DNA from: Acidobacteriota bacterium
Lineage (GTDB): Bacteria; Acidobacteriota; Vicinamibacteria; Vicinamibacterales; UBA8438
Length of the DNA stretch: 7,400 nt
Assembly (NCBI GenBank): GCA_012963185.1
Contig: DTWD01000313.1
Coordinates: forward strand, 1-7,400
Direction of reading: 5' to 3'
This document shows positions 1-5,391 of this stretch, piece by piece. Positions within the stretch are counted from its first letter, which is position 1. The number at the start of each line of letters is the position of its first letter. Both the position numbers and the translations under genes were made by a program. The notes under the pieces are model-generated. The model did no database searches and had not been told where the DNA came from. It saw only the letters and a program-made list of their open reading frames with translations.

Positions 1-26
1 AAAAACCCCGCGATTGCCGTGTGGGG
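1..26 (-). terminator. Probable intrinsic terminator at the 6S RNA 3' end
   Basis: On the minus strand CCCC (26-23) can pair with GGGG (9-6) across a 13-nt loop, and five T residues follow directly up to the window edge. In the mature RNA the same GGGG would pair with the 5' end to form the 6S closing stem, so hairpin and closing stem compete. The U-run may continue beyond the window. The local stem is short, so termination strength is uncertain. Confidence 0.5.
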
Positions 27-183
27 AGGTCGTATGAACCTGCTTTAGCAGGTGGAGTCACTGTGTTTAGCTCCGCCTCTAGGCTTCCTCGCTCAGAGGC
101 ATGCTCACAGCAAAGCTTCGTGACTCGCTTCAATACAACAATGGCTCAAACGACCCTCCAAACCATCACCTGCACTGCAGGGA
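6..183 (-). ncRNA. ssrS: 6S RNA
   Basis: 6S RNA binds the housekeeping RNA polymerase holoenzyme by imitating an open promoter and represses transcription in stationary phase. No protein is expected here; the call rests on structure and conserved blocks. The 5' strand (about 183-151) pairs imperfectly with the 3' strand (about 36-6), for example GGAGGGTCG with CGACCTCC. A perfect 7-bp helix, GAGTCAC (126-120) with GTGACTC (61-55), closes the upper stem. The apical hairpin is CCTC-TGAGC-GAGG followed by AAGCC, within the block GTGAGCATGC that also occurs in the E. coli RNA. The 3' side of the central bubble holds a perfect hairpin, ACCTGC-TAAA-GCAGGT (53-38), at the place of the E. coli 3' bubble hairpin. 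Length is about 178 nt against 184 in E. coli. It lies just downstream of zapA, its usual place in many proteobacteria. Both ends are estimates, good to a few bases. Confidence 0.88.
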
Positions 184-206
184 ACTCAAACCGTAAATGT
201 GACCAG

Positions 207-235
207 AGTCTAAACTATTCCAGCGCTGGTCCCAA
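207..235 (-). promoter_or_regulatory. Candidate sigma-70-type promoter for 6S RNA
   Basis: TTGGGA (235-230) and TAGACT (212-207) are separated by exactly 17 bp, each matching 4 of 6 consensus positions. Transcription would start near 200, about 17 nt before the estimated 6S 5' end, which would imply a short 5' trim as known for the E. coli precursor. The spacer contains the perfect palindrome CCAGCGCTGG (229-220). A second, weaker candidate further upstream is TTGCTC (293-288), 17 bp, TAAGAT (270-265), so the promoter may be tandem. No terminator is visible between zapA and this region, so read-through from the operon is also possible. Confidence 0.4.
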
Positions 236-302
236 CAAGCGCGCCTTTATTTCGCCCTTAAAACATCTTAAATCGAACTTGTAACGCGAGCAAGACTAGT
301 GC

Positions 303-620
303 CTAATCACTGCTTATGTCTTCTACGCCAGCGATCGCAGTGTCGAGTTTCTCAACAAGTTCCAGAACTCGTTGCTTTGCCGCTCCATCGTCTGCCGTTT
401 GTCCGTCACGGCAACGGAAATATTCATCCGCAATATTGAGTGCCGCGAGAACAGCAACCCGAGCAGAGTCGGTAGCAGGGGAGCGGTCTGAGGCAGCGAT
501 CATTTTTTGATGTACGTACGATGCGAGGTCTGAGACGTAGGTGGAGTCGAGTTGGCTTTTAATCGGATACTGCTGGCCAAGAATCTCGACGTGGATAATG
601 CCTTTATGATCGGTGGTCAC
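303..620 (-). CDS. zapA: Cell division protein ZapA
   Basis: 105-residue ZapA-type protein. ZapA is a cytoplasmic protein that cross-links FtsZ protofilaments and helps stabilise the Z-ring. The globular N-terminal half shows the family pattern: a beta strand IIHVEILGQQYPIK (residues 8-21), then YVSDLASYVHQKM (28-40), then the core helix RVAVLAALNIADEYF (54-68). A charged C-terminal helix (about 82-97) is the expected coiled-coil dimerisation part. The start is GTG at 620-618, preceded by AAGG about 8 nt upstream; no in-frame ATG lies between it and the upstream gene. The IADEYF ending of the core helix looks more like acidobacterial or deltaproteobacterial ZapA than enteric ZapA (memory, not alignment). 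It lies 35 bp after the coiled-coil gene and is probably in the same transcript. 6S RNA follows. Confidence 0.88.
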   Translation of the reverse strand: MTTDHKGIIHVEILGQQYPIKSQLDSTYVSDLASYVHQKMIAASDRSPATDSARVAVLAALNIADEYFRCRDGQTADDGAAKQRVLELVEKLDTAIAGVEDISSD

Positions 621-655
621 GTTGAACCTTGGATTAAGAAAAAATCAGTTCGCGT

Positions 656-931
656 TTACAAGTCTAGTGATTCAAGTTGGTCGAGTATTTCTGTGGCACG
701 TGCACGTATTTGGTCGCGTTCGTCTAGAAGTGTTTGCATTTCCAGACCATCCTGTTGCGATTGAGAAAATCGGGCCTGCAATGCCTCTAGTTCATTTGAT
801 AAGCGAGTGTTGTTTTTACTGGTATCGGCTAATTCGTTTCTTGTTTGCCCAAGCATTTGGACTAATGCTGAGACCTTTTCTGCAAGACGATCCAAAGTAG
901 CCATGTCGAGTGATTGAACAGTGTTAACCAT
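656..931 (-). CDS. Small ZapB-like coiled-coil protein
   Basis: 91-residue cytoplasmic protein with no signal peptide or membrane segment. Almost the whole chain from residue 10 to 90 is predicted helix with spaced Leu/Val/Ile at heptad-like intervals and many charged residues (for example LSNELEALQARF, residues 44-55, and RATEILDQLESLDL at the C-terminus). This layout fits the small coiled-coil proteins (ZapB-like/TIGR02449-type) often found directly before zapA. ZapB itself bridges ZapA to the nucleoid-terminus protein MatP in enterics; that role here is inference from position only. The ATG at 931-929 has AGGAG (946-942) 10 nt upstream. An internal ATG at codon 10 has no such site. It starts 41 bp after the pheT stop, so it probably belongs to the operon. 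Exact family membership is uncertain. Confidence 0.7.
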   Translation of the reverse strand: MVNTVQSLDMATLDRLAEKVSALVQMLGQTRNELADTSKNNTRLSNELEALQARFSQSQQDGLEMQTLLDERDQIRARATEILDQLESLDL

Positions 932-972
932 GCGAAAAGACTCCTGCTCAGTTCATAACATCATAAAACGAT

Positions 973-3075
973 TTATCGGAGCATCGCGCCGTGCGTATTT
1001 TGAAGTGCGGCTACGATACTATCCATTGATTGCTGTACCTCGATGTCGGTAAGCGTTCGCTCCGATGCACGAAACGTTAGCCTGAAGGCGAGGCTGATAG
1101 AACCAGCAGAAACTCCCTCTCCCTCGTACCGGTCGAATTCTCGAATACTCAATAATGTATCTGGTGCAGTTTGACGGATCGTGCCACGAACGGTGGCAGC
1201 GGGCAAGGTCGCATCGACGATAATTGCGATATCACGTTGTACAGAGGGATGACGCGGCAATGGGTGGGCAATCATCCGCCGACGGTCAATCGCTACTCGA
1301 GCAGCTGCACCAAGATCGAACTCAGCCGCATAAATATTATCTCCCGCGGCGGGAAGACCTCGTTTGCGGCAGAAGGCTGGTGCTAATTGTCCAAGGTGAC
1401 CAAGTGTGATCGACTTGTCCGGTTCAGTCTGGCTTGTGGCAGTAATGCTGGATGTCTGTCCAGGCACGAATGCAGGCCGTGTATCTGCTGAGTAGGTTGC
1501 GACTATCCCGAGCACATCACAAAGAGTGTCAACGATGCCAATCAGATCGTACAAGTCGGTTTTACGTTCGTCGTTACTCCAGTGTTCAAGTGATGAATTA
1601 CCGGTAAGCACCACCGCAACGCCCGCGCTCTCTCCATCGCTGATGGTGAACCTGTGGCCAATTTCGAACAGACGGATGTGGCGATGTTCACGACGACGGT
1701 TGTAGATCAGAGAATCAACAAGTCCTGGAAGGAGCGACGGTCTCAAGATGTCGTATTTTTCAGACAACGGGTTTGCGACACGCACCGGGTCTTCGTTTTC
1801 GGGCAAGAATGGTTTTCCGGCGTTTTCTTCAATGAAGCCGTAAGTGATTGCCTCAGAGCAGCCACTAGCCGTTAATGTATGACGCACAGTTCGTTGTTGT
1901 TCGATGTATTTTGACGTTGGGTTTGGGGGACTAACCATCACTGGAAAGGTAGAAGGGAGTCGGTCGTACCCGTGGTGCCGCGCGATCTCTTCAATGAGGT
2001 CGATCTCTCGATTGACGTCAACGCGATGAGTCGGGACTGTAACGATCCATTCTCGATGTGTGCCTGATTCGTTCGTAGTCGCGACGTCAAAGCCCAGGCG
2101 TTCAAGCGTTTTGCTCACGAATGAGGCGGCGATGTCTATGCCGAGTATCCGTTTTATCCGGGCATGCCTGAGTGGCACGGTCGGTGGTATGTGCTTGACG
2201 GGATAATGGTCGACAATCGTACTCCAAGTTGCGCAGGCTCCGATCTCAACTAATAAGTTCTGAGCGCGTAGCATTGCTCGCAATGGAGCTTCAATATCCG
2301 CACCCCGTTCAAATCGATATGAAGCCTCAGTTGACAACCCAAGTTGTTTACTCGTTCGGCGGATTGAGTGTGGTGTAAAGTAAGCGCTTTCGAGAGTGAC
2401 GCGCTTGGTCGAAGACGTTACCTCCGAAGCCGCACCACCCATTACGCCAGCAACTGCTTGCGGACTAACTCGATCTGCAATCACAAGCATATGGTCAGTT
2501 AGGACACGGTCTTCACCGTCGAGAGTTCGAATGTTTTCGCCTGGGAGTGCTCGTCTAATCTGTATCTCGTCCCCTTTGAGTTGGTGACGGTCAAAGGCAT
2601 GCATTGGATGGCCGAGCTCTAGTAATACGTAGTTGGTTACGTCAACGACATTGTTTACAGGCCGAACGTCGGCAGCCATTAGACGGGCTGATAGCCAGGA
2701 AGGTGACGGACCGACACGGACTTCGCTAGTCGAGGCTGTATATCTTGCGCAGAGTTCTTGCGCTTGATCTTCGACAGTAACGGTGAGTGAGTCATTACCA
2801 GATGGAGACGCTGAGAGCGTGGGCGAATTCAATTCGGCACCAAAGAGTGTTGCGACTTCGCGTGCGATACCGACGACGCTTAAGCAATCGGGTCGGTTTG
2901 TTGTTATTTCTAGGTCGAGTACAGCATCGTCTGAATTTGCTGGACGCTCCGGTATTACAGGCGCAGGATCGGTGGCGGATACTTCAAATCCTCGCATCGT
3001 GAGCGCGTCGGCAAGTTCTTTGACACTTACCGCGATCGGCACGAAGTCACGTAGCCACGAAACAAGGATTTTCAA
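973..3075 (-). CDS. pheT: Phenylalanyl-tRNA synthetase beta subunit, short form lacking the OB-fold domain
   Basis: Beta subunit of the (alpha-beta)2 enzyme that charges tRNA-Phe. At 700 residues it is about 95 shorter than E. coli PheT (795). Domains seen: B1 N-terminus (1-35, SWLRDF, ALTMRGFEV), directly joined by a Pro-rich linker (36-50) to the post-OB segment LDLEITTNRPDCL (53-65). The usual OB-fold/EMAP tRNA-binding domain between these is absent. Then the B3/B4 editing domain (about 105-275, with GHPMHAFD at 155-162 and VTLESAYF at 226-233), B5 (about 298-375, with PTHRVDVNREIDLIEEI), the catalytic-like B6/B7 core (about 385-590) and the B8 ferredoxin-fold anticodon-binding domain (about 605-700, HPSVQRDIAI). 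The start is TTG at 3075-3073, overlapping the pheS stop by four bases (TTGA), with GGAG 11 nt upstream. The first ATG falls at codon 27 inside B1, so TTG is preferred. Expression is probably translationally coupled to pheS. Confidence 0.96.
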   Translation of the reverse strand: MKILVSWLRDFVPIAVSVKELADALTMRGFEVSATDPAPVIPERPANSDDAVLDLEITTNRPDCLSVVGIAREVATLFGAELNSPTLSASPSGNDSLTVTVEDQAQELCARYTASTSEVRVGPSPSWLSARLMAADVRPVNNVVDVTNYVLLELGHPMHAFDRHQLKGDEIQIRRALPGENIRTLDGEDRVLTDHMLVIADRVSPQAVAGVMGGAASEVTSSTKRVTLESAYFTPHSIRRTSKQLGLSTEASYRFERGADIEAPLRAMLRAQNLLVEIGACATWSTIVDHYPVKHIPPTVPLRHARIKRILGIDIAASFVSKTLERLGFDVATTNESGTHREWIVTVPTHRVDVNREIDLIEEIARHHGYDRLPSTFPVMVSPPNPTSKYIEQQRTVRHTLTASGCSEAITYGFIEENAGKPFLPENEDPVRVANPLSEKYDILRPSLLPGLVDSLIYNRRREHRHIRLFEIGHRFTISDGESAGVAVVLTGNSSLEHWSNDERKTDLYDLIGIVDTLCDVLGIVATYSADTRPAFVPGQTSSITATSQTEPDKSITLGHLGQLAPAFCRKRGLPAAGDNIYAAEFDLGAAARVAIDRRRMIAHPLPRHPSVQRDIAIIVDATLPAATVRGTIRQTAPDTLLSIREFDRYEGEGVSAGSISLAFRLTFRASERTLTDIEVQQSMDSIVAALQNTHGAMLR

Positions 3076-4121
3076 GAGGAAAACTGCTCCAGTAAGCGTA
3101 GATCGTTATCGTAAAAGGCCCGAATATCTTCAACGCGATACTTCAGAATTGCGATACGGTCGATTCCGATACCGAATGCCCATCCTGTGTACCGCTCAGG
3201 GTCGTAACCTACGGCCTCAAATACCGCCGGGTGTACCATGCCGCTACCGAGAATTTCGAGCCAGCCAGTTTTTTTGCAGACGGAGCAACCATCTCCGCTG
3301 CAGAACACGCAACTAATGAAAACCTCTGCACTTGGTTCTGTGTACGGAAAAAAACTTGGCCGGAACATGACTTGAGTGTCGGGTTCAAATAACTGCCGAA
3401 GGAAACATTCGAGTGTGCCCTTCAAGTCTGCGATAGTTACGTTGTCGCCCACCAGGAGGCCTTCGATTTGCTGGAACATTGGTGAGTGCGTTTGATCTGG
3501 GGTGTCGCGTCGATAGACTAACCCAGGTGCGATGATCCGAACAGGTGGCTCATGCGTTTCCATATAACGGACTTGCATCCCTGACGTATGGGTGCGCAGT
3601 AGGGTTCCAGCTGGACCATCGCTCGTTTGGAGTGGTTGCTTGAGGTAGAGAGTATCTTGCATGTCACGAGCAGGATGCTCCGGCGGCATATTGAGGGCTT
3701 CAAAATTGTGGTAGTCATCCTCTACTTCTGGACCGTGAAGAATTTCGAAACCGAGCCCTACGAAAATCTGTTCTATCTCTTCGCGAATTATCGTTAGTGG
3801 ATGGCGATGGCCCAGTCTGACGGGGCGACCAGCAAGTGTGACATCGATGGCCCCAGCGGGACGATGTAGTCCCTCTAGAGATTTGCGACGTGCATCAAGT
3901 GCCTGTTCAATTTCTTGTTTAAGCTGATTGGCATCTTTTCCGAGGATGCGGCGTTCGTTGACCGGTGCATTAGCCACCGACTTAAGCAGTGCCTGGACGG
4001 TACCACGCTTTCGGCCCAGATATTGGTCGCGCAGACTTTGAAGGGCTTCAGTAGAAGCTGCTTCTTCAACAGCGACATTGAAAGCCGCTCGGAGTTCATC
4101 GACGGTATGAGGACGAGGCAT
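3072..4121 (-). CDS. pheS: Phenylalanyl-tRNA synthetase alpha subunit, Cys4-insert type
   Basis: 349-residue catalytic subunit, class II synthetase, forming Phe-AMP and charging tRNA-Phe with PheT. An N-terminal coiled-coil region (about 1-85) contacts tRNA in known structures. The catalytic core follows: motif 1 area HPLTIIREEIEQIF (107-120), motif 2 area RTHTSGMQVRYM (176-187) through YRRDTPDQTHSPMFQQIEG (203-221), and motif 3 GWAFGIGIDRIAIL (313-326). Between the pocket motif FFPYTEPSAEV (257-267) and GWLEILGSGM (286-295) lies a cysteine cluster, C271, C274, C279 and C282 (C-x2-C-x4-C-x2-C), which could bind zinc. E. coli PheS has no such cluster; from memory it is typical of deltaproteobacterial and acidobacterial PheS. 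The pocket reads F-P-Y where most bacterial enzymes have F-P-F. Start ATG at 4121-4119; no clear Shine-Dalgarno, because a stem-loop occupies the site. It is 46 bp after rplT. Confidence 0.97.
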   Translation of the reverse strand: MPRPHTVDELRAAFNVAVEEAASTEALQSLRDQYLGRKRGTVQALLKSVANAPVNERRILGKDANQLKQEIEQALDARRKSLEGLHRPAGAIDVTLAGRPVRLGHRHPLTIIREEIEQIFVGLGFEILHGPEVEDDYHNFEALNMPPEHPARDMQDTLYLKQPLQTSDGPAGTLLRTHTSGMQVRYMETHEPPVRIIAPGLVYRRDTPDQTHSPMFQQIEGLLVGDNVTIADLKGTLECFLRQLFEPDTQVMFRPSFFPYTEPSAEVFISCVFCSGDGCSVCKKTGWLEILGSGMVHPAVFEAVGYDPERYTGWAFGIGIDRIAILKYRVEDIRAFYDNDLRLLEQFSS

Positions 4122-4167
4122 CGATCGGGGTTCTGCCCCGATTCTACCAATTCGGGGCGGTAAGTAT
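4122..4167 (-). promoter_or_regulatory. rplT-pheS spacer with two mutually exclusive stem-loops
   Basis: On the minus strand three segments compete. Segment A is CCCCGA (4157-4152), B is ATCGGGG (4142-4136) and C is CCCCGAT (4130-4124). A with B gives a 6-bp stem with a loop of about 10 nt; B with C gives a perfect 7-bp stem with a 5-nt loop (CAGAA). The B:C stem ends 2 nt before the pheS ATG and covers the region where a ribosome binding site should be. There is no U-run after either stem, so this does not look like an intrinsic terminator. It is arranged like a translational switch, but the regulator and even its use are inference. Confidence 0.5.
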
Positions 4168-4542
4168 TTAGACCTCGGCTACAGTGTTGGCCTGGGCCTC
4201 TTTCGCTTGCAATGACAGATGTGTAAATGCTTCGGGGCTGCGAACGGCAAGATCAGCTAAAGATTTTCGATCTAAGGCGACGCCAGCGATTCTTAGTCCA
4301 TGCATTAATTGACTGTAGCTCAGTCCGTTCAGTCGAGCAGCGGCACCGATTCGAGTAATCCAGAGGCGTCTAAAATCTCTTTTCTTACGCCGCCTGCCAA
4401 TGAATGCGTAATTCAACGATGTATCGACTGCTTCTTTTGCCGCACGATACAGTTTGCTTTTGTTCTGATAAAATCCTTTGGCTCTTGCCAGAAGTTTCCG
4501 ACGTTTGGCTCGCCTGATGATTCCGCGTTTGACTCGAGGCAT
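4168..4542 (-). CDS. rplT: 50S ribosomal protein L20
   Basis: 124-residue L20, an early-assembly 23S rRNA-binding protein of the large subunit (E. coli L20 has 118). The highly basic N-terminal extension is typical: [18 protein letters not shown] (1-18), then [20 protein letters not shown] (19-38) and [18 protein letters not shown] (45-62), followed by the globular part with [13 protein letters not shown] (71-83) and [10 protein letters not shown] (91-100). The last residues (about 108-124) form a short acidic/Ala tail beyond the usual end. The ATG at 4542-4540 is 15 bp after the rpmI stop. The leader there is A-rich with only a weak AAG-type ribosome site, so coupling to rpmI translation is likely. 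In E. coli and Bacillus, L20 represses its own operon by binding mRNA; no equivalent leader can be shown here. Confidence 0.98.
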   Translation of the reverse strand: MPRVKRGIIRRAKRRKLLARAKGFYQNKSKLYRAAKEAVDTSLNYAFIGRRRKKRDFRRLWITRIGAAARLNGLSYSQLMHGLRIAGVALDRKSLADLAVRSPEAFTHLSLQAKEAQANTVAEV

Positions 4543-4557
4543 AGTATTTTTTCTTAC

Positions 4558-4755
4558 TTACTTGTACGGAATCATTCGAGATACTCGGCTTTGATCGACT
4601 GCTGCTACAATAGTCGTGCCGCGCAGTCCACGTTTTCGCTTCGTGCTCTTGCTGGTCAGGATATGTGATGTGTAGGCCTTACTCCGAGTCACTTTCCCAG
4701 AAGCAGTCTTGTTAAAACGTTTGGCGGCTCCCCGATGTGTTTTGAGTTTAGGCAT
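4558..4755 (-). CDS. rpmI: 50S ribosomal protein L35
   Basis: 65-residue L35, a small very basic protein of the large ribosomal subunit, the same length as in most bacteria. The family start [17 protein letters not shown] (1-17) and the Lys/Arg-rich centre ([13 protein letters not shown], 34-46) are clear, with the conserved hydrophobic segment (about 47-62) ending in MIPY. It lies 14 bp after infC and 15 bp before rplT, the invariant infC-rpmI-rplT order. The region before the ATG (CGGAATAACAAACG) has no strong Shine-Dalgarno, suggesting that ribosomes finishing infC reinitiate here. Confidence 0.97.
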   Translation of the reverse strand: MPKLKTHRGAAKRFNKTASGKVTRSKAYTSHILTSKSTKRKRGLRGTTIVAAVDQSRVSRMIPYK

Positions 4756-4769
4756 CGTTTGTTATTCCG

Positions 4770-5339
4770 TTAGCGACCCTTTTTGGCTGCGGTCTTGCTC
4801 GACAGGATGGTATGCATTTGATTTCCTTCCATCCGTGGCATTGTTTCCTGAGTGGCGTTTTCTCCCAGATCACCAACCAAGCGTTCCAGAATGTGACGAC
4901 CGTACTCGGGATGAGCCATTTCACGTCCTCGAAAAAAGATTGTGGCTTTTACCTTGTCTCCATGCGCGAGAAAACGTTCAACGTGTTTCTTCTTAAACTG
5001 GTAATCGTGTTCGTCAACCTTGGGTCGAAACTTTATCTCTTTAATCTCAATGGTTTTCTGGTGTTTCTTGGCTTGCCTCGTCCGTTTCTGTTCCTCGTAC
5101 TGATACCGACCGAAGTCCATGACACGACAAACGGGCGGCTGTGCGGTCGGAGAGATTTCGACAAGGTCGAGACCTTTTTCACGCGCTATGGTGAGTGCTT
5201 GTTGCGGTGCCATCACCCCTAGCTGTTCGCCCTCGTCGTCGATTACACGAATCTCGCGCACCCGAATGCGTTCGTTGACGCGCGTGCGGCTTTGACGAAA
5301 ATCACGGCGTGGCCCTCGTGGGCCGCGTCCTACAGGAAT
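4770..5339 (-). CDS. infC: Translation initiation factor IF-3, AUU start
   Basis: IF3 binds the 30S subunit, prevents 50S joining and proofreads start codon and initiator tRNA. I annotate 189 residues starting at ATT (5339-5337). The N-terminal domain has [13 protein letters not shown] (about 20-32) and EGEQLG, then [20 protein letters not shown] (about 58-77), a Lys-rich linker helix (about 83-97), and the C-terminal domain with [16 protein letters not shown] and [12 protein letters not shown]. coli IF3 has 180 residues. The first GTG (5261) would remove VNERIR, which aligns with the conserved RINGEIR segment in E. coli IF3, so it is too late. No in-frame ATG lies upstream. The ATT has AAGGGAG (5352-5346) with 6 nt spacing. 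AUU start codons let IF3 repress its own translation in E. coli; the same control is inferred here. An Arg/Pro/Gly-rich leader (residues 2-19) precedes the conserved part. Confidence 0.93.
   Translation of the reverse strand: MPVGRGPRGPRRDFRQSRTRVNERIRVREIRVIDDEGEQLGVMAPQQALTIAREKGLDLVEISPTAQPPVCRVMDFGRYQYEEQKRTRQAKKHQKTIEIKEIKFRPKVDEHDYQFKKKHVERFLAHGDKVKATIFFRGREMAHPEYGRHILERLVGDLGENATQETMPRMEGNQMHTILSSKTAAKKGR
5306..5330 (-). promoter_or_regulatory. Stem-loop in the first codons of infC
   Basis: Beginning 7 nt after the ATT codon, GGCCC (5323-5319 region) pairs with GGGCC across the loop ACGA, and flanking GG/CG and CG/CC pairs extend the helix through one bulge and one mismatch. The stem sits within the ribosome footprint at the start site and could influence initiation. 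It may equally be a by-product of the Gly/Pro/Arg codons here. Confidence 0.35.
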
Positions 5340-5345
5340 AGCTTG

Positions 5346-5352
5346 CTCCCTT
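5346..5352 (-). promoter_or_regulatory. Shine-Dalgarno that sets the infC AUU start
   Basis: AAGGGAG lies 6 nt before ATT at 5339-5337, ideal spacing, inside the 52-bp thrS-infC gap. Neither the downstream GTG at 5261 nor the internal ATT six bases before it has a comparable site. It is among the stronger ribosome binding sites seen in the window, which fits compensation for a rare start codon. Confidence 0.7.
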
Positions 5353-5391
5353 CTCTCTGCTGGGTCCGCTTTATTACAAAGAACAGGTAGT

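Noticed and set aside
21..284. Plus-strand open frame of 87 codons opposite the 6S RNA
   Set aside because: It covers the complement of a structured RNA and its promoter, and the peptide resembles no family I know.
932..972. Promoter before the coiled-coil gene
   Set aside because: TATGAT resembles a -10 box, but no acceptable -35 lies 16-18 bp upstream.
2917..3075. PheT shortening caused by a frameshift or assembly gap
   Set aside because: The frame is continuous, both flanks of the missing domain are well conserved, and the pheS stop overlaps the start codon, so nothing can be hidden upstream.
2783..3316. Plus-strand open frame of 177 codons across the pheT/pheS junction
   Set aside because: It lies wholly antisense to two certain genes, and its translation shows no recognisable domain. 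It is best explained as a shadow of the coding strand.
4122..4167. T-box or pheM-like leader peptide before pheS
   Set aside because: The 46-bp gap is too short for a T-box, and holds no Phe-rich small frame and no terminator U-run.
4756..4769. Separate L20-binding leader before rpmI
   Set aside because: The infC-rpmI gap is only 14 bp. Any L20 site would have to lie inside infC, and I could not show a pseudoknot there by eye.
4770..5261. infC starting at GTG 5261
   Set aside because: This cuts off conserved IF3 sequence and lacks a ribosome binding site; the ATT at 5339 has both.
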